Shown here: positions 8,184 to 17,856 of the stretch, in pieces
Layout of the letters: every line of letters starts with the position of its first letter
Numbering within the stretch: the first letter of the stretch is position 1
Assembly (NCBI GenBank): GCA_030645235.1
Contig: JAUSMV010000005.1
Location: 186,001-250,000 of the forward strand
DNA length: 64,000 nt
Direction of reading: 5' to 3'
Source of the DNA: Parvibaculum sp.
GTDB taxonomy: Bacteria; Pseudomonadota; Alphaproteobacteria; Parvibaculales; Parvibaculaceae
Position numbers and translations under genes: made by a program
Notes under the pieces: generated by a model
Told to the model about the DNA's origin: nothing
The model's database searches: none
What the model saw: the letters and a program-made list of their open reading frames with translations, nothing else

Positions 8184-8329
8184 CCCCCTTGAGGGAGGGT
8201 CAAAAAATCTCCTTGGATTTTTTGGGGCGGGGGAACGAAAGACACAGCAAATTCAGAACCTGACGAGAGACCGCGCCCCCGCCCCAAACGGCGAAGACGC
8301 CGTTTGACCCTCCCTCAAGGGGAGGGTTC
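8184..8329. repeat. MITE-like palindromic repeat B, copy 1
   Basis: About 146 bases with terminal inverted repeats (CCCTTGAGGGAGGGTCAAA left, TTTGACCCTCCCTCAAGGG right). Inner arms are TTTTTTGGGGCGGGGGAACGA and CCCCCGCCCCAAACGGCG. A second copy with the same arms but a different centre lies at 48181-48332. No transposase is encoded, so it would be non-autonomous. Confidence 0.75.
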
Positions 8330-8425
8330 AAGGGTAGAGTTCACTCAGCTACTTTTACTGTTTCGCCCAAAGCCCTCCCCCTCTGGGAAGAGCGGAAATA
8401 AGACGCCATGACGAGGACCATAGAG

Positions 8426-8902
8426 ATGCGATTTCTAAGTGCTTTTATCTTTGTCTCGGTGACAATCTGGACAACGCACTCACTGTCTGCGCCTCTGGAT
8501 GAGCCAAAGGATGAATTGCTCATAGCCTTTGCAAATAACGCTGTTCTCATTGCTGAGAGCAAGAAGGAACCCATTGCCGTTCGCATTTACGGTCTACAGA
8601 ACTTCGGTGAGTGCGACGGTACCGGCGATAATTGTCCGAAGACATCGCTCTACATTGCCGTATCCGAATTTGGCGAATATCCGGACCAGAAACTTTACAA
8701 ACTGGATGAAGCGAATATTTGGAAATTCATCCACTTCATCAGTTTCCCGAAGTATGACCACGAAACGTCGTTCGTGAAATTTCTTGTCGAGCGAACTGAT
8801 CGTGTTCGGCGATCTTCCGAATCCCCGCAATGGATGGAGACAAAGAAACTGATCGAAGTTTCGGTCAATCCCCACGCGTCGGATACGCGCGAGCAGGAGT
8901 GA
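8426..8902 (+). CDS. Hypothetical secreted protein
   Basis: 158 residues, family not recognised. The N-terminus (MRFLSAFIFVSVTIWTTHSLSA) is a convincing Sec signal peptide with an SxA-type cleavage site, so the mature protein is probably periplasmic. The mature part has two cysteines (ECDGTGDNC) that could pair. The ATG at 8426 was chosen because GAGGA precedes it and the signal begins there; 8408 would add six residues. It lies alone between repeat B and the IMPase-like gene in the accessory stretch. Confidence 0.6.
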   Translation: MRFLSAFIFVSVTIWTTHSLSAPLDEPKDELLIAFANNAVLIAESKKEPIAVRIYGLQNFGECDGTGDNCPKTSLYIAVSEFGEYPDQKLYKLDEANIWKFIHFISFPKYDHETSFVKFLVERTDRVRRSSESPQWMETKKLIEVSVNPHASDTREQE

Positions 8903-8937
8903 TTATTTTTTCTGAACCCTCACCCCGCCATTTTTTA

Positions 8938-9777
8938 TTATTTCGCCTTGCGGATCGCTTCGGCGAAATGCTGCCAGCTTGCTTCGTCGCGCGCGGCCAG
9001 ATGCGGCGCACCGAGCGTCGCGGGACGGTAATCAATCTCACTATCCAGACCACGCAACACGCCGCCCGCTTCGCGCAGAATGAGCGAGCCGGGCGCATGG
9101 TCCCACGGCATCATGCGATTATACGTTACGAGATCGTGCTGCCCGCGCGACAGGTCTGAATAATCAAACGCCGAACAAAAATTGTAAGTCTTGCGCGGCA
9201 CCGTATCGGCAAACAGCTCAACGCGGTCGCGCCAGGTCTCATTCATAAAGCGCACGTTGAACGCGCCTTTGACCTTCTCAACATCAAGCGATGCCCGACC
9301 GGACGCAAGACGCTCCGCCTTGCCCCTGGCGTGCAAATAGGCGCCACCGCCCTGCTCCGCCATCACCATCTCGTCGGCAACAGGCAGATAAATCCATGCC
9401 TGACGCACATCACCGCCTTCGACAAACGCGATCATCACGCCGAATGTATCTCGGCTCGCCACAAAATTTGACGTGCCGTCCACCGGATCAACCGTCCAGT
9501 AAGGCGCATCGCTTTCAACGATTTTCAGAAGATCCGGCGCGGCGGCGGTCGCTTCCTCGCCAAGCACGCGCGAGCCTGCGACCAGCGCTTCAAGCCGTGG
9601 CGTCAGCCACAACTCAGCTTGCCGATCGGCAACAGTTACAAAATCGCCTTTGGATTTTTCTTCAATGTCACCGGCGGTCAGCATCTTGAAACGCGGCATG
9701 ATTTCCAACGCAGCCACTTCGCGGATCATCTCTGCAACGGTGGTCATGCGTTCAGGGGGCATGCGGTCCGACATCAA
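8938..9777 (-). CDS. Inositol monophosphatase family protein
   Basis: A 279-residue Mg-dependent sugar-phosphate phosphatase fold. Metal-site motifs are visible: GEEATAAAPD (GEE), TVDPVDGTSNFV (the DPxDGT signature) and PWDHAPGSLILREAGG near residue 230. Family members act on myo-inositol-1-phosphate, histidinol phosphate, or 3'-phosphoadenosine phosphates; the sequence does not decide which. The start overlaps the hflX stop, so it is probably the last gene of the hfq-hflX transcript. A second ATG at 9774 is equally possible. Confidence 0.88.
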   Translation of the reverse strand: MMSDRMPPERMTTVAEMIREVAALEIMPRFKMLTAGDIEEKSKGDFVTVADRQAELWLTPRLEALVAGSRVLGEEATAAAPDLLKIVESDAPYWTVDPVDGTSNFVASRDTFGVMIAFVEGGDVRQAWIYLPVADEMVMAEQGGGAYLHARGKAERLASGRASLDVEKVKGAFNVRFMNETWRDRVELFADTVPRKTYNFCSAFDYSDLSRGQHDLVTYNRMMPWDHAPGSLILREAGGVLRGLDSEIDYRPATLGAPHLAARDEASWQHFAEAIRKAK

Positions 9778-11153
9778 TCGACAACCCGCTCCGGCAATGT
9801 GTGACGTGCCGCAATTTCAGGAAAGCGCTTTTCCAACCGGCCAATTTCAGCGTCAGGTAACACAACCTCAAGCGTCACCATGCCGTCATCTGTCGTCTCG
9901 CGCTGACGCACCTGTCCGTTTTCGTAAAGCCAGGCCAGCGCCTCGCCTTCCGACGGCAAAAGGTTAAAGGTCAGTGGTGTGCCTTCATCAATGACATAGG
10001 TGTCGATGAGCGCGAGGAGGTTATCAATGCCCTCCCCTGTTAAAGCAGAAATCGCGACCTTCTGGGCTTCGCGCGAGGCGGAATTGACAATGGCATCGTG
10101 CTGCTCAGGATCAAGACAATCGATTTTGTTCAGCACTTCGATGAGCGGGCGCGGTGTGCCCTGAACTTTTGTGCCGATCAGACCGAGCGACGTCAACACG
10201 CTTTCCACGTCTGTTTTCTGAATGTCACTTTCTTCATGCGCCGCATCACGCACATGGAGCACAATTTCGGCTTCCAGCACTTCTTCAAGCGTCGCACGGA
10301 AAGCGGCCACCAGATGTGTCGGCAGATCGGAAATGAAACCCACAGTGTCCGAAAGAATGATCTTTCGTCCGCTCGGCAGCTTCACCGCGCGCATGGTCGG
10401 GTCGAGCGTCGCGAACAGAAGGTTCTCGGCGAACACATCGGATTGCGTGAGCCGGTTGAACAAAGTCGATTTGCCCGCATTGGTATAGCCCACCAGCGCG
10501 ACAATCGGATAAGGCACCTCGCGCCGCGTCTTGCGATGCAACTCGCGTGTACGCTTCACACTGTCGAGTTGCTTCTCGATTTTGGTGATGCGTTCCTGAA
10601 TGACGCGCCTGTCCGCTTCGATCTGCGTTTCGCCCGGACCGCCGAGAAAGCCGAAACCGCCGCGTTGGCGCTCCAAATGGGTCCAGCTCCGCACAAGGCG
10701 GCTCTTTTGATAATTGAGATGCGCCAGCTCAACCTGCAGCGCGCCTTCTTTTGTATTGGCACGCTCGCCGAAGATCTCAAGAATGAGACCCGTGCGATCA
10801 AGGATTTTGAGGCTCCAGGCCTTTTCCAGATTGCGCTGCTGCACGGGCGAGAGATGCCCGTCCACGATCACCAGCTCAACCTCAAGCTCTTCCAGCAGGC
10901 CTTTGAGTTCTTCGACCTTGCCCTCGCCGATCAGCGTGGCGGGCTTCACTTCGACAAGCTGCACGACACTGGTGCCGACAATGTCCAGATGAATGGCCGC
11001 AGCAAGGCCCACAGCCTCTTCAAGCCGCGCTTCCTGACTGCGAATGACACGACCGCTCTTGCGCGCGTCATGCTCGGCTGATTTCAGCCAAGGCACGAGC
11101 ACATAAGCGCGTGTCGCAACACGCGATGGTCCGCTGGATGTCTCTTTACTCAA
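9774..11153 (-). CDS. hflX: Ribosome-associated GTPase HflX
   Basis: A 459-residue GTPase with the HflX N-terminal domain (VVQLVEVKPATLIGEGKVEE), the glycine-rich linker RQRGGFGFLGGPGETQIE, and G-motifs GYTNAGKST (G1), DTVGFISDLP (G3) and NKID (G4). HflX splits stalled ribosomes under stress. The start codon is TTG with no clear Shine-Dalgarno; instead, tandem repeats resembling an anti-Shine-Dalgarno lie just upstream (11167-11196 on the opposite strand). It follows hfq by 61 bases, the usual alphaproteobacterial order. Confidence 0.95.
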   Translation of the reverse strand: MSKETSSGPSRVATRAYVLVPWLKSAEHDARKSGRVIRSQEARLEEAVGLAAAIHLDIVGTSVVQLVEVKPATLIGEGKVEELKGLLEELEVELVIVDGHLSPVQQRNLEKAWSLKILDRTGLILEIFGERANTKEGALQVELAHLNYQKSRLVRSWTHLERQRGGFGFLGGPGETQIEADRRVIQERITKIEKQLDSVKRTRELHRKTRREVPYPIVALVGYTNAGKSTLFNRLTQSDVFAENLLFATLDPTMRAVKLPSGRKIILSDTVGFISDLPTHLVAAFRATLEEVLEAEIVLHVRDAAHEESDIQKTDVESVLTSLGLIGTKVQGTPRPLIEVLNKIDCLDPEQHDAIVNSASREAQKVAISALTGEGIDNLLALIDTYVIDEGTPLTFNLLPSEGEALAWLYENGQVRQRETTDDGMVTLEVVLPDAEIGRLEKRFPEIAARHTLPERVVD

Positions 11154-11166
11154 ACGCCAATTCTCT

Positions 11167-11196
11167 ATCTCAAAGGAGGCCCGATCTCAAAGGAGG
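11167..11196. repeat. Tandem 13-bp direct repeat between hfq and hflX
   Basis: ATCTCAAAGGAGG occurs twice (11167-11179 and 11184-11196). On the hfq-hflX mRNA it reads CCTCCTTTGAGAT, similar to the 3' end of 16S rRNA. On the plus strand the second unit is a perfect Shine-Dalgarno placed nine bases before an ATG at 11207. Confidence 0.65.
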
Positions 11197-11214
11197 TCAA
11201 ACCTCAATGGAGAC

Positions 11215-11457
11215 TTACGCCTCTTCGCCGCCCGGCTCAAACAGCTGAACAGGTGTGGCGGGCATGATCGTAGATATGGCGTGCTTATACACTAATTGCG
11301 AGTGGCCATCCCGACGTAACAACACACAAAAATTGTCGAACCACGTCACGACGCCCTGAAGTTTCACACCATTCACCAAAAAGATGGTGAGGGTGACTTT
11401 GTGCTTACGCACATGATTCAAGAACGTATCTTGCAAGTTATGAGTTTTCTCACTCAT
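11215..11457 (-). CDS. hfq: RNA chaperone Hfq
   Basis: An 80-residue Sm-like protein that forms a hexameric ring pairing small RNAs with mRNAs. The Sm1 core ([27 protein letters not shown]) and the Sm2 motif YKHAIST are intact. Distal and proximal RNA-binding residues (Q8-type QDTFLN, YKHA) are in place; the C-terminal tail is short, as usual in alphaproteobacteria. It lies upstream of hflX and 201 bases downstream of an aminotransferase gene, so it probably has its own promoter in 11458-11658. Confidence 0.97.
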   Translation of the reverse strand: MSEKTHNLQDTFLNHVRKHKVTLTIFLVNGVKLQGVVTWFDNFCVLLRRDGHSQLVYKHAISTIMPATPVQLFEPGGEEA

Positions 11458-11658
11458 GGGTAAACCCCATTTGTCGCATTGGGTTGGGCCAGCGCGGCCG
11501 CACCGACCGGCCTCATCATATTGTCTTTGCCCTCAAAGAGCGAAAGTGCGGCAACCCCTACATTCATGTGTTTTGGGGTTATGCTGCAAGTGCGAAATGA
11601 ACCCAAACGACTTTTACGGACAGTTTTCTGACCCAAAAGCACATGTAATGACAAAAAC

Positions 11659-12516
11659 TTAGCTGATTTGGGCGACCGCGTCATAAGCACCACGCAAACG
11701 AAGCGTCACGGAGCCCGGCTCGCCATTGCCAATTGCCAATCCGTCCACCCGCACCACCGGCGTAATGATCGCCGTGGACGCACTGATAAAGGCCTCGCGC
11801 GCCGTGCGGGCCTCCTCAACCGTGAAGGGCCGCTCGATGATCTCAATACCCTCGCGGGCCGCCGCTTCGAGCAACACACGGCGCGTCACGCCCGGCAAAA
11901 TATCGGCGCTCAATGCCCGCGTGATGACGCGGCCTCTAGCATCCACAATCCATGCATTGGTTGACGAGCCTTCGGTGATGAACCCGTCGGCATCAACGAG
12001 CCAGGCCTCATAGGCGCCCGCCTCGCGCGCCGCCTGCTTGGCCAGGATATTGGCGAGCAGGGACACAGACTTGATGTCACGTCGCGCCCAGCGCTGGTCA
12101 GGCATGGTGATAACGCCCACGCCCTTCTCAACCGATAGCATGATTTTGGCAAGGCTCAGACGCTTGGCGGTGATAACGAGCGAAGGCCGCACCGATGGCA
12201 CGGGAAACGGATGGTCGCGCTTCGCGACGCCGCGCGTCACCTGCATATAGACCATGCCGAATGAAATACCATTCCGGCGGATTACTTCGCGCATGACATG
12301 GCGGAGCGCGCCGAGCGCCATCGGCATGGCGATGCGCAATTCGCCGAGCGAGCGCTGCAACCGCTCCAGATGATAGTTCTCATCCATCAGGTGCCCGTCA
12401 CGCACGCCGCAGACTTCATAGATGCCATCAGAAAACTGATAGCCACGGTCCTCGATGTGAACACCCGCCTCCGCATGACGAAGGTAGCGACCATTGACGT
12501 AAGCAATGCGGGACAA
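11659..12516 (-). CDS. D-amino-acid aminotransferase (class IV PLP enzyme)
   Basis: A 285-residue fold-type IV aminotransferase. Markers are the N-terminal EDRGYQFSDGIYEV motif typical of D-alanine aminotransferase, the PLP lysine in RRDIKSVSLLANILAKQAA near residue 145, and EGSSTNAWIV near residue 180. It probably interconverts D-amino acids and 2-oxo acids, supplying D-Glu or D-Ala; branched-chain or 4-amino-4-deoxychorismate specificity cannot be excluded. It lies 20 bases after ntrX, suggesting co-transcription with the ntr operon. Confidence 0.85.
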   Translation of the reverse strand: MSRIAYVNGRYLRHAEAGVHIEDRGYQFSDGIYEVCGVRDGHLMDENYHLERLQRSLGELRIAMPMALGALRHVMREVIRRNGISFGMVYMQVTRGVAKRDHPFPVPSVRPSLVITAKRLSLAKIMLSVEKGVGVITMPDQRWARRDIKSVSLLANILAKQAAREAGAYEAWLVDADGFITEGSSTNAWIVDARGRVITRALSADILPGVTRRVLLEAAAREGIEIIERPFTVEEARTAREAFISASTAIITPVVRVDGLAIGNGEPGSVTLRLRGAYDAVAQIS

Positions 12517-12536
12517 AGCAGCTCTCCGGTGTCGTC

Positions 12537-13931
12537 TTAAGCGAGCAGATCAGCACGGTTTGTCGTCGCCACGCCGAGTGATTTCAATTTGCGGTGCAGC
12601 GCCGACCGCTCCATACCGATGAAAGCCGCCGTGCGCGAGATATTGCCGCCGAAGCGACTGATCTGCGCCATCAGATATTCACGCTCAAACGTCTCACGCG
12701 CTTCACGCAGCGGCAGCGCCATAATGTGCTCGCCGCCCGACCCGCTCACCGTGATCTGTGCCGATGACCCGACTTCGGCAGGCAACATATCGGCCGTCAC
12801 AGTGGCCGACGGATCGCCTGATGTCAGGATCAGCAGACGTTCCACATTGTTGCGCAACTGGCGGATATTGCCCGGCCAGTCATGCGCCTGCAGCGCAGCC
12901 ATCGCATCTTCCGAAATGCTGCGCGCCGGCAGACCTGTCGATTTGGAAATCTGGCCCATGAAATGATCGACCAGCATGGGAATGTCTTCGCGCCGCGCCG
13001 AGAGCGGCGGCACATTGATCGGCACCACGTTCAGGCGATGGAACAGATCTTCGCGGAAGCGGCCTTTGGCAATTTCATCATTGAGGTCGCGGCTCGACGA
13101 AGAGACGACACGCACGTCCACCTTCACCTTGGGACCACCACCGACGCGCTCAAATGTCTGCTCGACCAGCACGCGGAGAATTTTGCTCTGCGTTTCAAGC
13201 GGCATTTCAGCGACTTCATCGAGAAACAAAGTGCCGCCATGCGCCTGCTCGAACACACCCACTTTGCGCGGGCCGGTTGCTGTCGCCTCTGTGCCGAAAA
13301 GCTCGGTCTCCATGCGTTCAGGGGCCATCGTCGCGGCATTGATCGCCACGAAAGCATGTGATGCGCGGCGCGAACGCGCATGGAGAAGCCGGGCGACCAC
13401 TTCTTTGCCGGAACCGGACGGGCCGGTGATAAGCACGCGGCTGCCTGTGGGCGCCACTTTATCCACGGTCTGGCGCACATGCGCGATGACCGGCGAACCG
13501 CCCACCAGCATCGTATCGTCACCGATACGCGTCTTGAGTTCGGTATTCTCACGGCGCAGACGGAAGGCTTCCATCGCGCGGCGCACAATCAGGATCAGGC
13601 GGTCAGCTTTGAACGGCTTTTCAATGAAGTCGTAAGCGCCCTTCTTGATCGCCGACACAGCCGTCTCGACATTGCCGTGACCGCTGATGATCACGACCGG
13701 CAGATCAGGATGGCGCTCATGGATCACGTCAAGCAGTTCAAGCCCGTCAAGGCGGCTACCCTGCAACCAGATATCCAGCACAAGCAAACTAGGCCGCCGT
13801 GCTTCAATAGCCGCAAGCGCGCCGTCGCTGTCGCCTGCAACGCGCGTGTCATAACCTTCGTCATTCAGAATGCCCGCAACGAGTTCACGAATATCCGCTT
13901 CATCATCAACAATCAGAATCTCAGACGCCAT
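12537..13931 (-). CDS. ntrX: Response regulator NtrX
   Basis: 464 residues: a receiver domain (phospho-acceptor Asp in LLVLDIWLQGSRLDG near residue 53), an AAA+ domain with Walker A GPSGSGKE and FLDEVAEMPL, and a Fis-type helix-turn-helix (ISRTAAFIGMERSALHRKL). The GAFTGA loop that contacts sigma-54 is replaced by a different segment (ELFGTEATATGPRKVG), as known for NtrX, so it probably does not activate sigma-54 directly. It partners with NtrY in control of nitrogen, redox and envelope genes. Its start overlaps the ntrY stop by 11 bases. Confidence 0.95.
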   Translation of the reverse strand: MASEILIVDDEADIRELVAGILNDEGYDTRVAGDSDGALAAIEARRPSLLVLDIWLQGSRLDGLELLDVIHERHPDLPVVIISGHGNVETAVSAIKKGAYDFIEKPFKADRLILIVRRAMEAFRLRRENTELKTRIGDDTMLVGGSPVIAHVRQTVDKVAPTGSRVLITGPSGSGKEVVARLLHARSRRASHAFVAINAATMAPERMETELFGTEATATGPRKVGVFEQAHGGTLFLDEVAEMPLETQSKILRVLVEQTFERVGGGPKVKVDVRVVSSSSRDLNDEIAKGRFREDLFHRLNVVPINVPPLSARREDIPMLVDHFMGQISKSTGLPARSISEDAMAALQAHDWPGNIRQLRNNVERLLILTSGDPSATVTADMLPAEVGSSAQITVSGSGGEHIMALPLREARETFEREYLMAQISRFGGNISRTAAFIGMERSALHRKLKSLGVATTNRADLLA

Positions 13932-16206
13932 TCATAGCCTCATTTCCGCTTTTCGTTTCGCTCGCCACATGATGAACACGCGGGAACGTAAGGCGCACCA
14001 GCGCCCCGCCCTCCCAATCATCTGTCACGGGTACATCTTCCAGTTCCAAAGTTCCGCCATGGTCTTCCATCACCTTGTTGACAATGGCGAGACCAAGACC
14101 CGTGCCCTTAGTCCGCGTCGTCATGTAAGGCTCGGTGAGGCGTGTCCGGTTGGCTTGCGGCAGGCCGCAACCTGTATCGCGCACTTCAATCGTGATGAAT
14201 TCCGGCTCTTCGGTGAGGCGCACAAGAATACGTCCGGCATCACCATCTTTTGAGCCACCCTGCGGTTCATCATCGGCATCGTGACCGCGAATGGCTTCAG
14301 CCGCATTTTTCAAAATGTTCGTCAGCGCCTGACTGAGCAAACGCCCGTCGCAATCAAGCCAGACAGAGGTCAGCGGCAAGTCGAGGATATATTCGATTTC
14401 AGGGTGCCCGATGCGCTGCAAAAACGCCGCCTGACGCACGATCTCGTTCATCTCAATGGATTTAATCACCGCTTCCGGCATGCGCGCGAAGGACGAGAAC
14501 TCATCGACCATGCGCCCGATGTCGCCGACCTGCCGGATGATTGTTTCCGTGCATTGCAGGAACACTTCCGGATCGGTCAGAATTTCTTTGCTGTATTTGC
14601 GGCGCAGACGCTCCGCTGACAACTGAATGGGCGTCAGCGGGTTTTTGATTTCATGCGCAATGCGGCGTGCGACATCGGCCCAGGCCGAGGTGCGCTGGGC
14701 ATCAACAAGCTCCGTGATGTCGTCAAAGGTCAGAACGAAACCGCCGACGCCGCTATCCGTCACTTCACGCGTCACGCGAATGTTGAGGGTGCGATCAACC
14801 CCGCCGCGATGAATGACGATCTGCGCCCGCGCACGGCGTTCCGAATGGCTCTGTGCTTCGATAAACATCCCGGCCATTTCCGGCACGATGCCGGCGATAT
14901 CATGGCCAACAACATCGGACTCTTCGAGATCGAAAAACCGCAGAGCCGCACGGTTGGCATGGTTGATGATGCCTTCATTATCCAGACCAAACACACCGGC
15001 GCTGACACCCGACAGCACGGCTTCGGTAAACTGACGGCGCTGGTCAAACTGGTAATTCGCCTCAATGAGTGCGTTGCGCTGGCTTTCAAGCTGGCTCGTC
15101 ATGCGGTTGAAGGCGCTGCTCAGCATATCAAGCTCGTCGCCCGTATCACCGGGGACAACACGCGCGCTCAGATCACCGGCATAAATCTTCTCAGCCGCAT
15201 CCACCAATTTACCAATGGGATCGACAATACGGTTCGACGCCCAAAGACCAAGCCAGATGGCCGCCAGCAGCGTAACGAGCGCCACCGCGACATAAATCAG
15301 AGCGAAGGTGATCTGAAAGGCGCTGCGCCTTTGCTCAAGATTCTCATATTCGTGCACGGCTTCGCGCGTCTGCGCCAAATGATCAAGCACACGGGCATCC
15401 ACCGGACGGGCCACATAAAGAAAAGCATCGTCAACGGTCTTGAGCTTCACAAGAGCCCGGATCTGATCGACAGAGTCGACTGTGAACAAAATCGCCTGAC
15501 CGGCTTTGGCCGCCGCAAACTGCTCAGGCGTCGGCAAGCCGATCGTCGGGGTCCCCGCAACCGAGGCGCGCGCCAGAACCCTGCCCGCCTCATTGATCAC
15601 ATAGGCATCGGGGATAGAGCGCAGCGCGGCCTGCGTGCCGACAAGCTCCTGAAACTGGGTCGGATTTGTCGAGAGATAGAGTGAATCGCGGTCAAGGTCG
15701 GTCACCATCGCAACCGCATCGCCGCGCAGGACATGCTGATGCTCGCTCAGATAGGCCTCGGCAACCGTCTGGGCATTGGAAATGATGATTTGGGTGCGCT
15801 CGCTGAACCAGGCATCGAGACCACGGTTGAGGGTCACAGCCGCAAAAACCGCGACAATGATGGCGGGCATAACCGCCACAATGGAGAACATGGCAACAAG
15901 GCGGGCATGGAGCTTGGAGCCCGCCGCCCCGCTCACCCGCGCCATGATGATGCGAATGACACGCCAACTGATCAGCGCGAACAAAACCAACACTATGGTG
16001 AGGTTTGCCAGCAACAGAGAGATGACCAGTCCGCGGCTGGGTTTCAGCGGCGTCAGGCCCGTCAGTGTCATGTAGGTGAAAGTGCCAAGGAAGACGGCGA
16101 CAATGACAAGGCCGACCGCCAGCGCTCCGGAGAAGCCGCGGCGCGACAGAAGGCGCCACAGGCGAACCTCCCAGCTCACCGTGCCAAGGCGTTCGACTGT
16201 CGTCAT
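13921..16206 (-). CDS. ntrY: Sensor histidine kinase NtrY
   Basis: 761 residues. Three hydrophobic helices lie in the first 110 residues, then a periplasmic sensor region, a further helix near residue 300, a HAMP domain (IVDPIGKLVDAAEKIYAG), a PAS domain, the HisKA phospho-acceptor HEIKNPLTPIQLSAERLRRK, and an HATPase_c domain with ILKNAAEAI and DTGCGLP. It phosphorylates NtrX. The ATG at 16206 was preferred over a TTG at 16227 because GGGAA lies six bases upstream. The 194 bases between it and ntrC probably hold a promoter. Confidence 0.95.
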   Translation of the reverse strand: MTTVERLGTVSWEVRLWRLLSRRGFSGALAVGLVIVAVFLGTFTYMTLTGLTPLKPSRGLVISLLLANLTIVLVLFALISWRVIRIIMARVSGAAGSKLHARLVAMFSIVAVMPAIIVAVFAAVTLNRGLDAWFSERTQIIISNAQTVAEAYLSEHQHVLRGDAVAMVTDLDRDSLYLSTNPTQFQELVGTQAALRSIPDAYVINEAGRVLARASVAGTPTIGLPTPEQFAAAKAGQAILFTVDSVDQIRALVKLKTVDDAFLYVARPVDARVLDHLAQTREAVHEYENLEQRRSAFQITFALIYVAVALVTLLAAIWLGLWASNRIVDPIGKLVDAAEKIYAGDLSARVVPGDTGDELDMLSSAFNRMTSQLESQRNALIEANYQFDQRRQFTEAVLSGVSAGVFGLDNEGIINHANRAALRFFDLEESDVVGHDIAGIVPEMAGMFIEAQSHSERRARAQIVIHRGGVDRTLNIRVTREVTDSGVGGFVLTFDDITELVDAQRTSAWADVARRIAHEIKNPLTPIQLSAERLRRKYSKEILTDPEVFLQCTETIIRQVGDIGRMVDEFSSFARMPEAVIKSIEMNEIVRQAAFLQRIGHPEIEYILDLPLTSVWLDCDGRLLSQALTNILKNAAEAIRGHDADDEPQGGSKDGDAGRILVRLTEEPEFITIEVRDTGCGLPQANRTRLTEPYMTTRTKGTGLGLAIVNKVMEDHGGTLELEDVPVTDDWEGGALVRLTFPRVHHVASETKSGNEAMNGV

Positions 16207-16400
16207 ATCGCGTTCCCAGTCCGGCAACTCACCCGGTATTGAACGAGAAGAATCCTATACGACAACGACCTACCCCACCTTTATCCGTGCCATAAACGCA
16301 ACAACCTGCATTTCGCAGGGCGCATAGTGGCCTGAAAAGCACGGGCGATCAATCTGAATGTTGCAACTTTGTCACGATAAGTTTTGAGGTCGCGGAGACC

Positions 16401-17843
16401 CTATTTAAGCCCCCGCACCACCTGAACTTCCAGCTCGCGCAACTTCTTGCGCAAGGTATTGCGGTTGATCCCAAGAAGATGAGCCGCCTTGATCTGATTG
16501 CCGCGCGTCGCCGCCAGCGTCATCCCAAAGAGCGGCTTTTCAACCTCCCGAAGAATACGGTCATAGAGGCCGGGAGCCGGCAAATCATCGCCCGCCGCCG
16601 AAAAGAGACGGTTGAGCGCTCTTTCTACCGACGAGGTCAAAGGCTCATCGGTCGGCGCATCCAGCGAAGGACGCCCGAAATCCGGTTCGGCAAGCTCGGC
16701 TTCAAGAACGGACGCACCGATGGCCTCCTCCGTGTAAAGAGCGGCGAGACGACGGACGAGGTTTTCAAGCTCGCGGACATTGCCCGGCCAGCGATAACGC
16801 TTGATGAACTCCATCCCCTCGCTGTCGATGGTCTTGGGCGGCAGCCCCTCGGCTTCAGCCTGGCTAAGAAAATGGCGCACCAGATCCGGAATATCCTCGG
16901 TCCGCTCGCGCAAAGGGGGCAACCGGATCGGCACAACGTTCAGCCGGAAGAACAAATCCTCGCGGAAAAGCCCCAGATTAATGAGCTGGCGCAAGTCGCG
17001 GTTGGTGGCGGCGACAATGCGTACGTCGGTCTTGATCGGTGTACGTCCACCGACGGTGGTATATTCACCCTGCTGCAGCACACGCAAAAGTCGCGTCTGA
17101 GCTTCCATCGGCATATCACCGATTTCGTCGAGGAAGAGCGTCCCGCCTTCGGCCTGTTCAAAACGACCTGTCGCGCGCTGGCTTGCGCCTGTGAAGGCAC
17201 CTTTCTCATGGCCGAATAATTCGCTTTCGATCAGCTCACGCGGAATAGCCGCCATGTTGATCGCGACGAACGGACCGTTGCGGCGCTTGCCATAGTCATG
17301 AAGCGCACGCGCCACCAGTTCTTTGCCCGTGCCGCTCTCGCCGGAGATCATCACCGTAAGATCGGTCTGCATCAGGCGCGCGAGCACGCGGTAAATATCC
17401 TGCATCGCAGGCGAACGACCGATAAGCGGGATCTTGTCGTCTTCCGGTACTGTCGAGCGCGGCACAGCGCTTTCACGCGGCGCGGTCAGCGCACGATCAA
17501 CAACGCGGATAAGCTCATTGAGATCGAACGGTTTGGGGAGATATTCATAGGCACCGCGCTCCGCAGCCGTGATCGCGGTTTTGAGCGTGTTCTGTGCGCT
17601 CATCACAATGATCGGCAATTCAGGACGCATACGTTTGATACGGGGGATAAGATCAAACGCATTCTCATCCGGCATCACCACGTCGGTGATGATGAGATCG
17701 CCCTCGCCTTGTTGCACCCAACGCCACAACGTTGCTGCATTGCTGGTTGCACGTACATCATAGCCAACACGCCCAAGTGCCTGATTGAGCACGGTACGGA
17801 TTGCCGCATCATCATCCGCCAGCAGAATAGTGCCGCTCGCCAT
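16401..17843 (-). CDS. ntrC: Nitrogen regulator NtrC
   Basis: A 480-residue sigma-54 activator. It has a receiver domain with phospho-acceptor Asp in [14 protein letters not shown] (near residue 54), an AAA+ domain with GESGTGKE, an intact GAFTGA loop ([20 protein letters not shown]) and FLDEIGDMP, and a Fis helix-turn-helix ([20 protein letters not shown]). It activates nitrogen-scavenging promoters when phosphorylated by NtrB. It starts 13 bases after the ntrB stop. Confidence 0.97.
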   Translation of the reverse strand: MASGTILLADDDAAIRTVLNQALGRVGYDVRATSNAATLWRWVQQGEGDLIITDVVMPDENAFDLIPRIKRMRPELPIIVMSAQNTLKTAITAAERGAYEYLPKPFDLNELIRVVDRALTAPRESAVPRSTVPEDDKIPLIGRSPAMQDIYRVLARLMQTDLTVMISGESGTGKELVARALHDYGKRRNGPFVAINMAAIPRELIESELFGHEKGAFTGASQRATGRFEQAEGGTLFLDEIGDMPMEAQTRLLRVLQQGEYTTVGGRTPIKTDVRIVAATNRDLRQLINLGLFREDLFFRLNVVPIRLPPLRERTEDIPDLVRHFLSQAEAEGLPPKTIDSEGMEFIKRYRWPGNVRELENLVRRLAALYTEEAIGASVLEAELAEPDFGRPSLDAPTDEPLTSSVERALNRLFSAAGDDLPAPGLYDRILREVEKPLFGMTLAATRGNQIKAAHLLGINRNTLRKKLRELEVQVVRGLK

Positions 17844-17856
17844 TAAACTCTATCTC

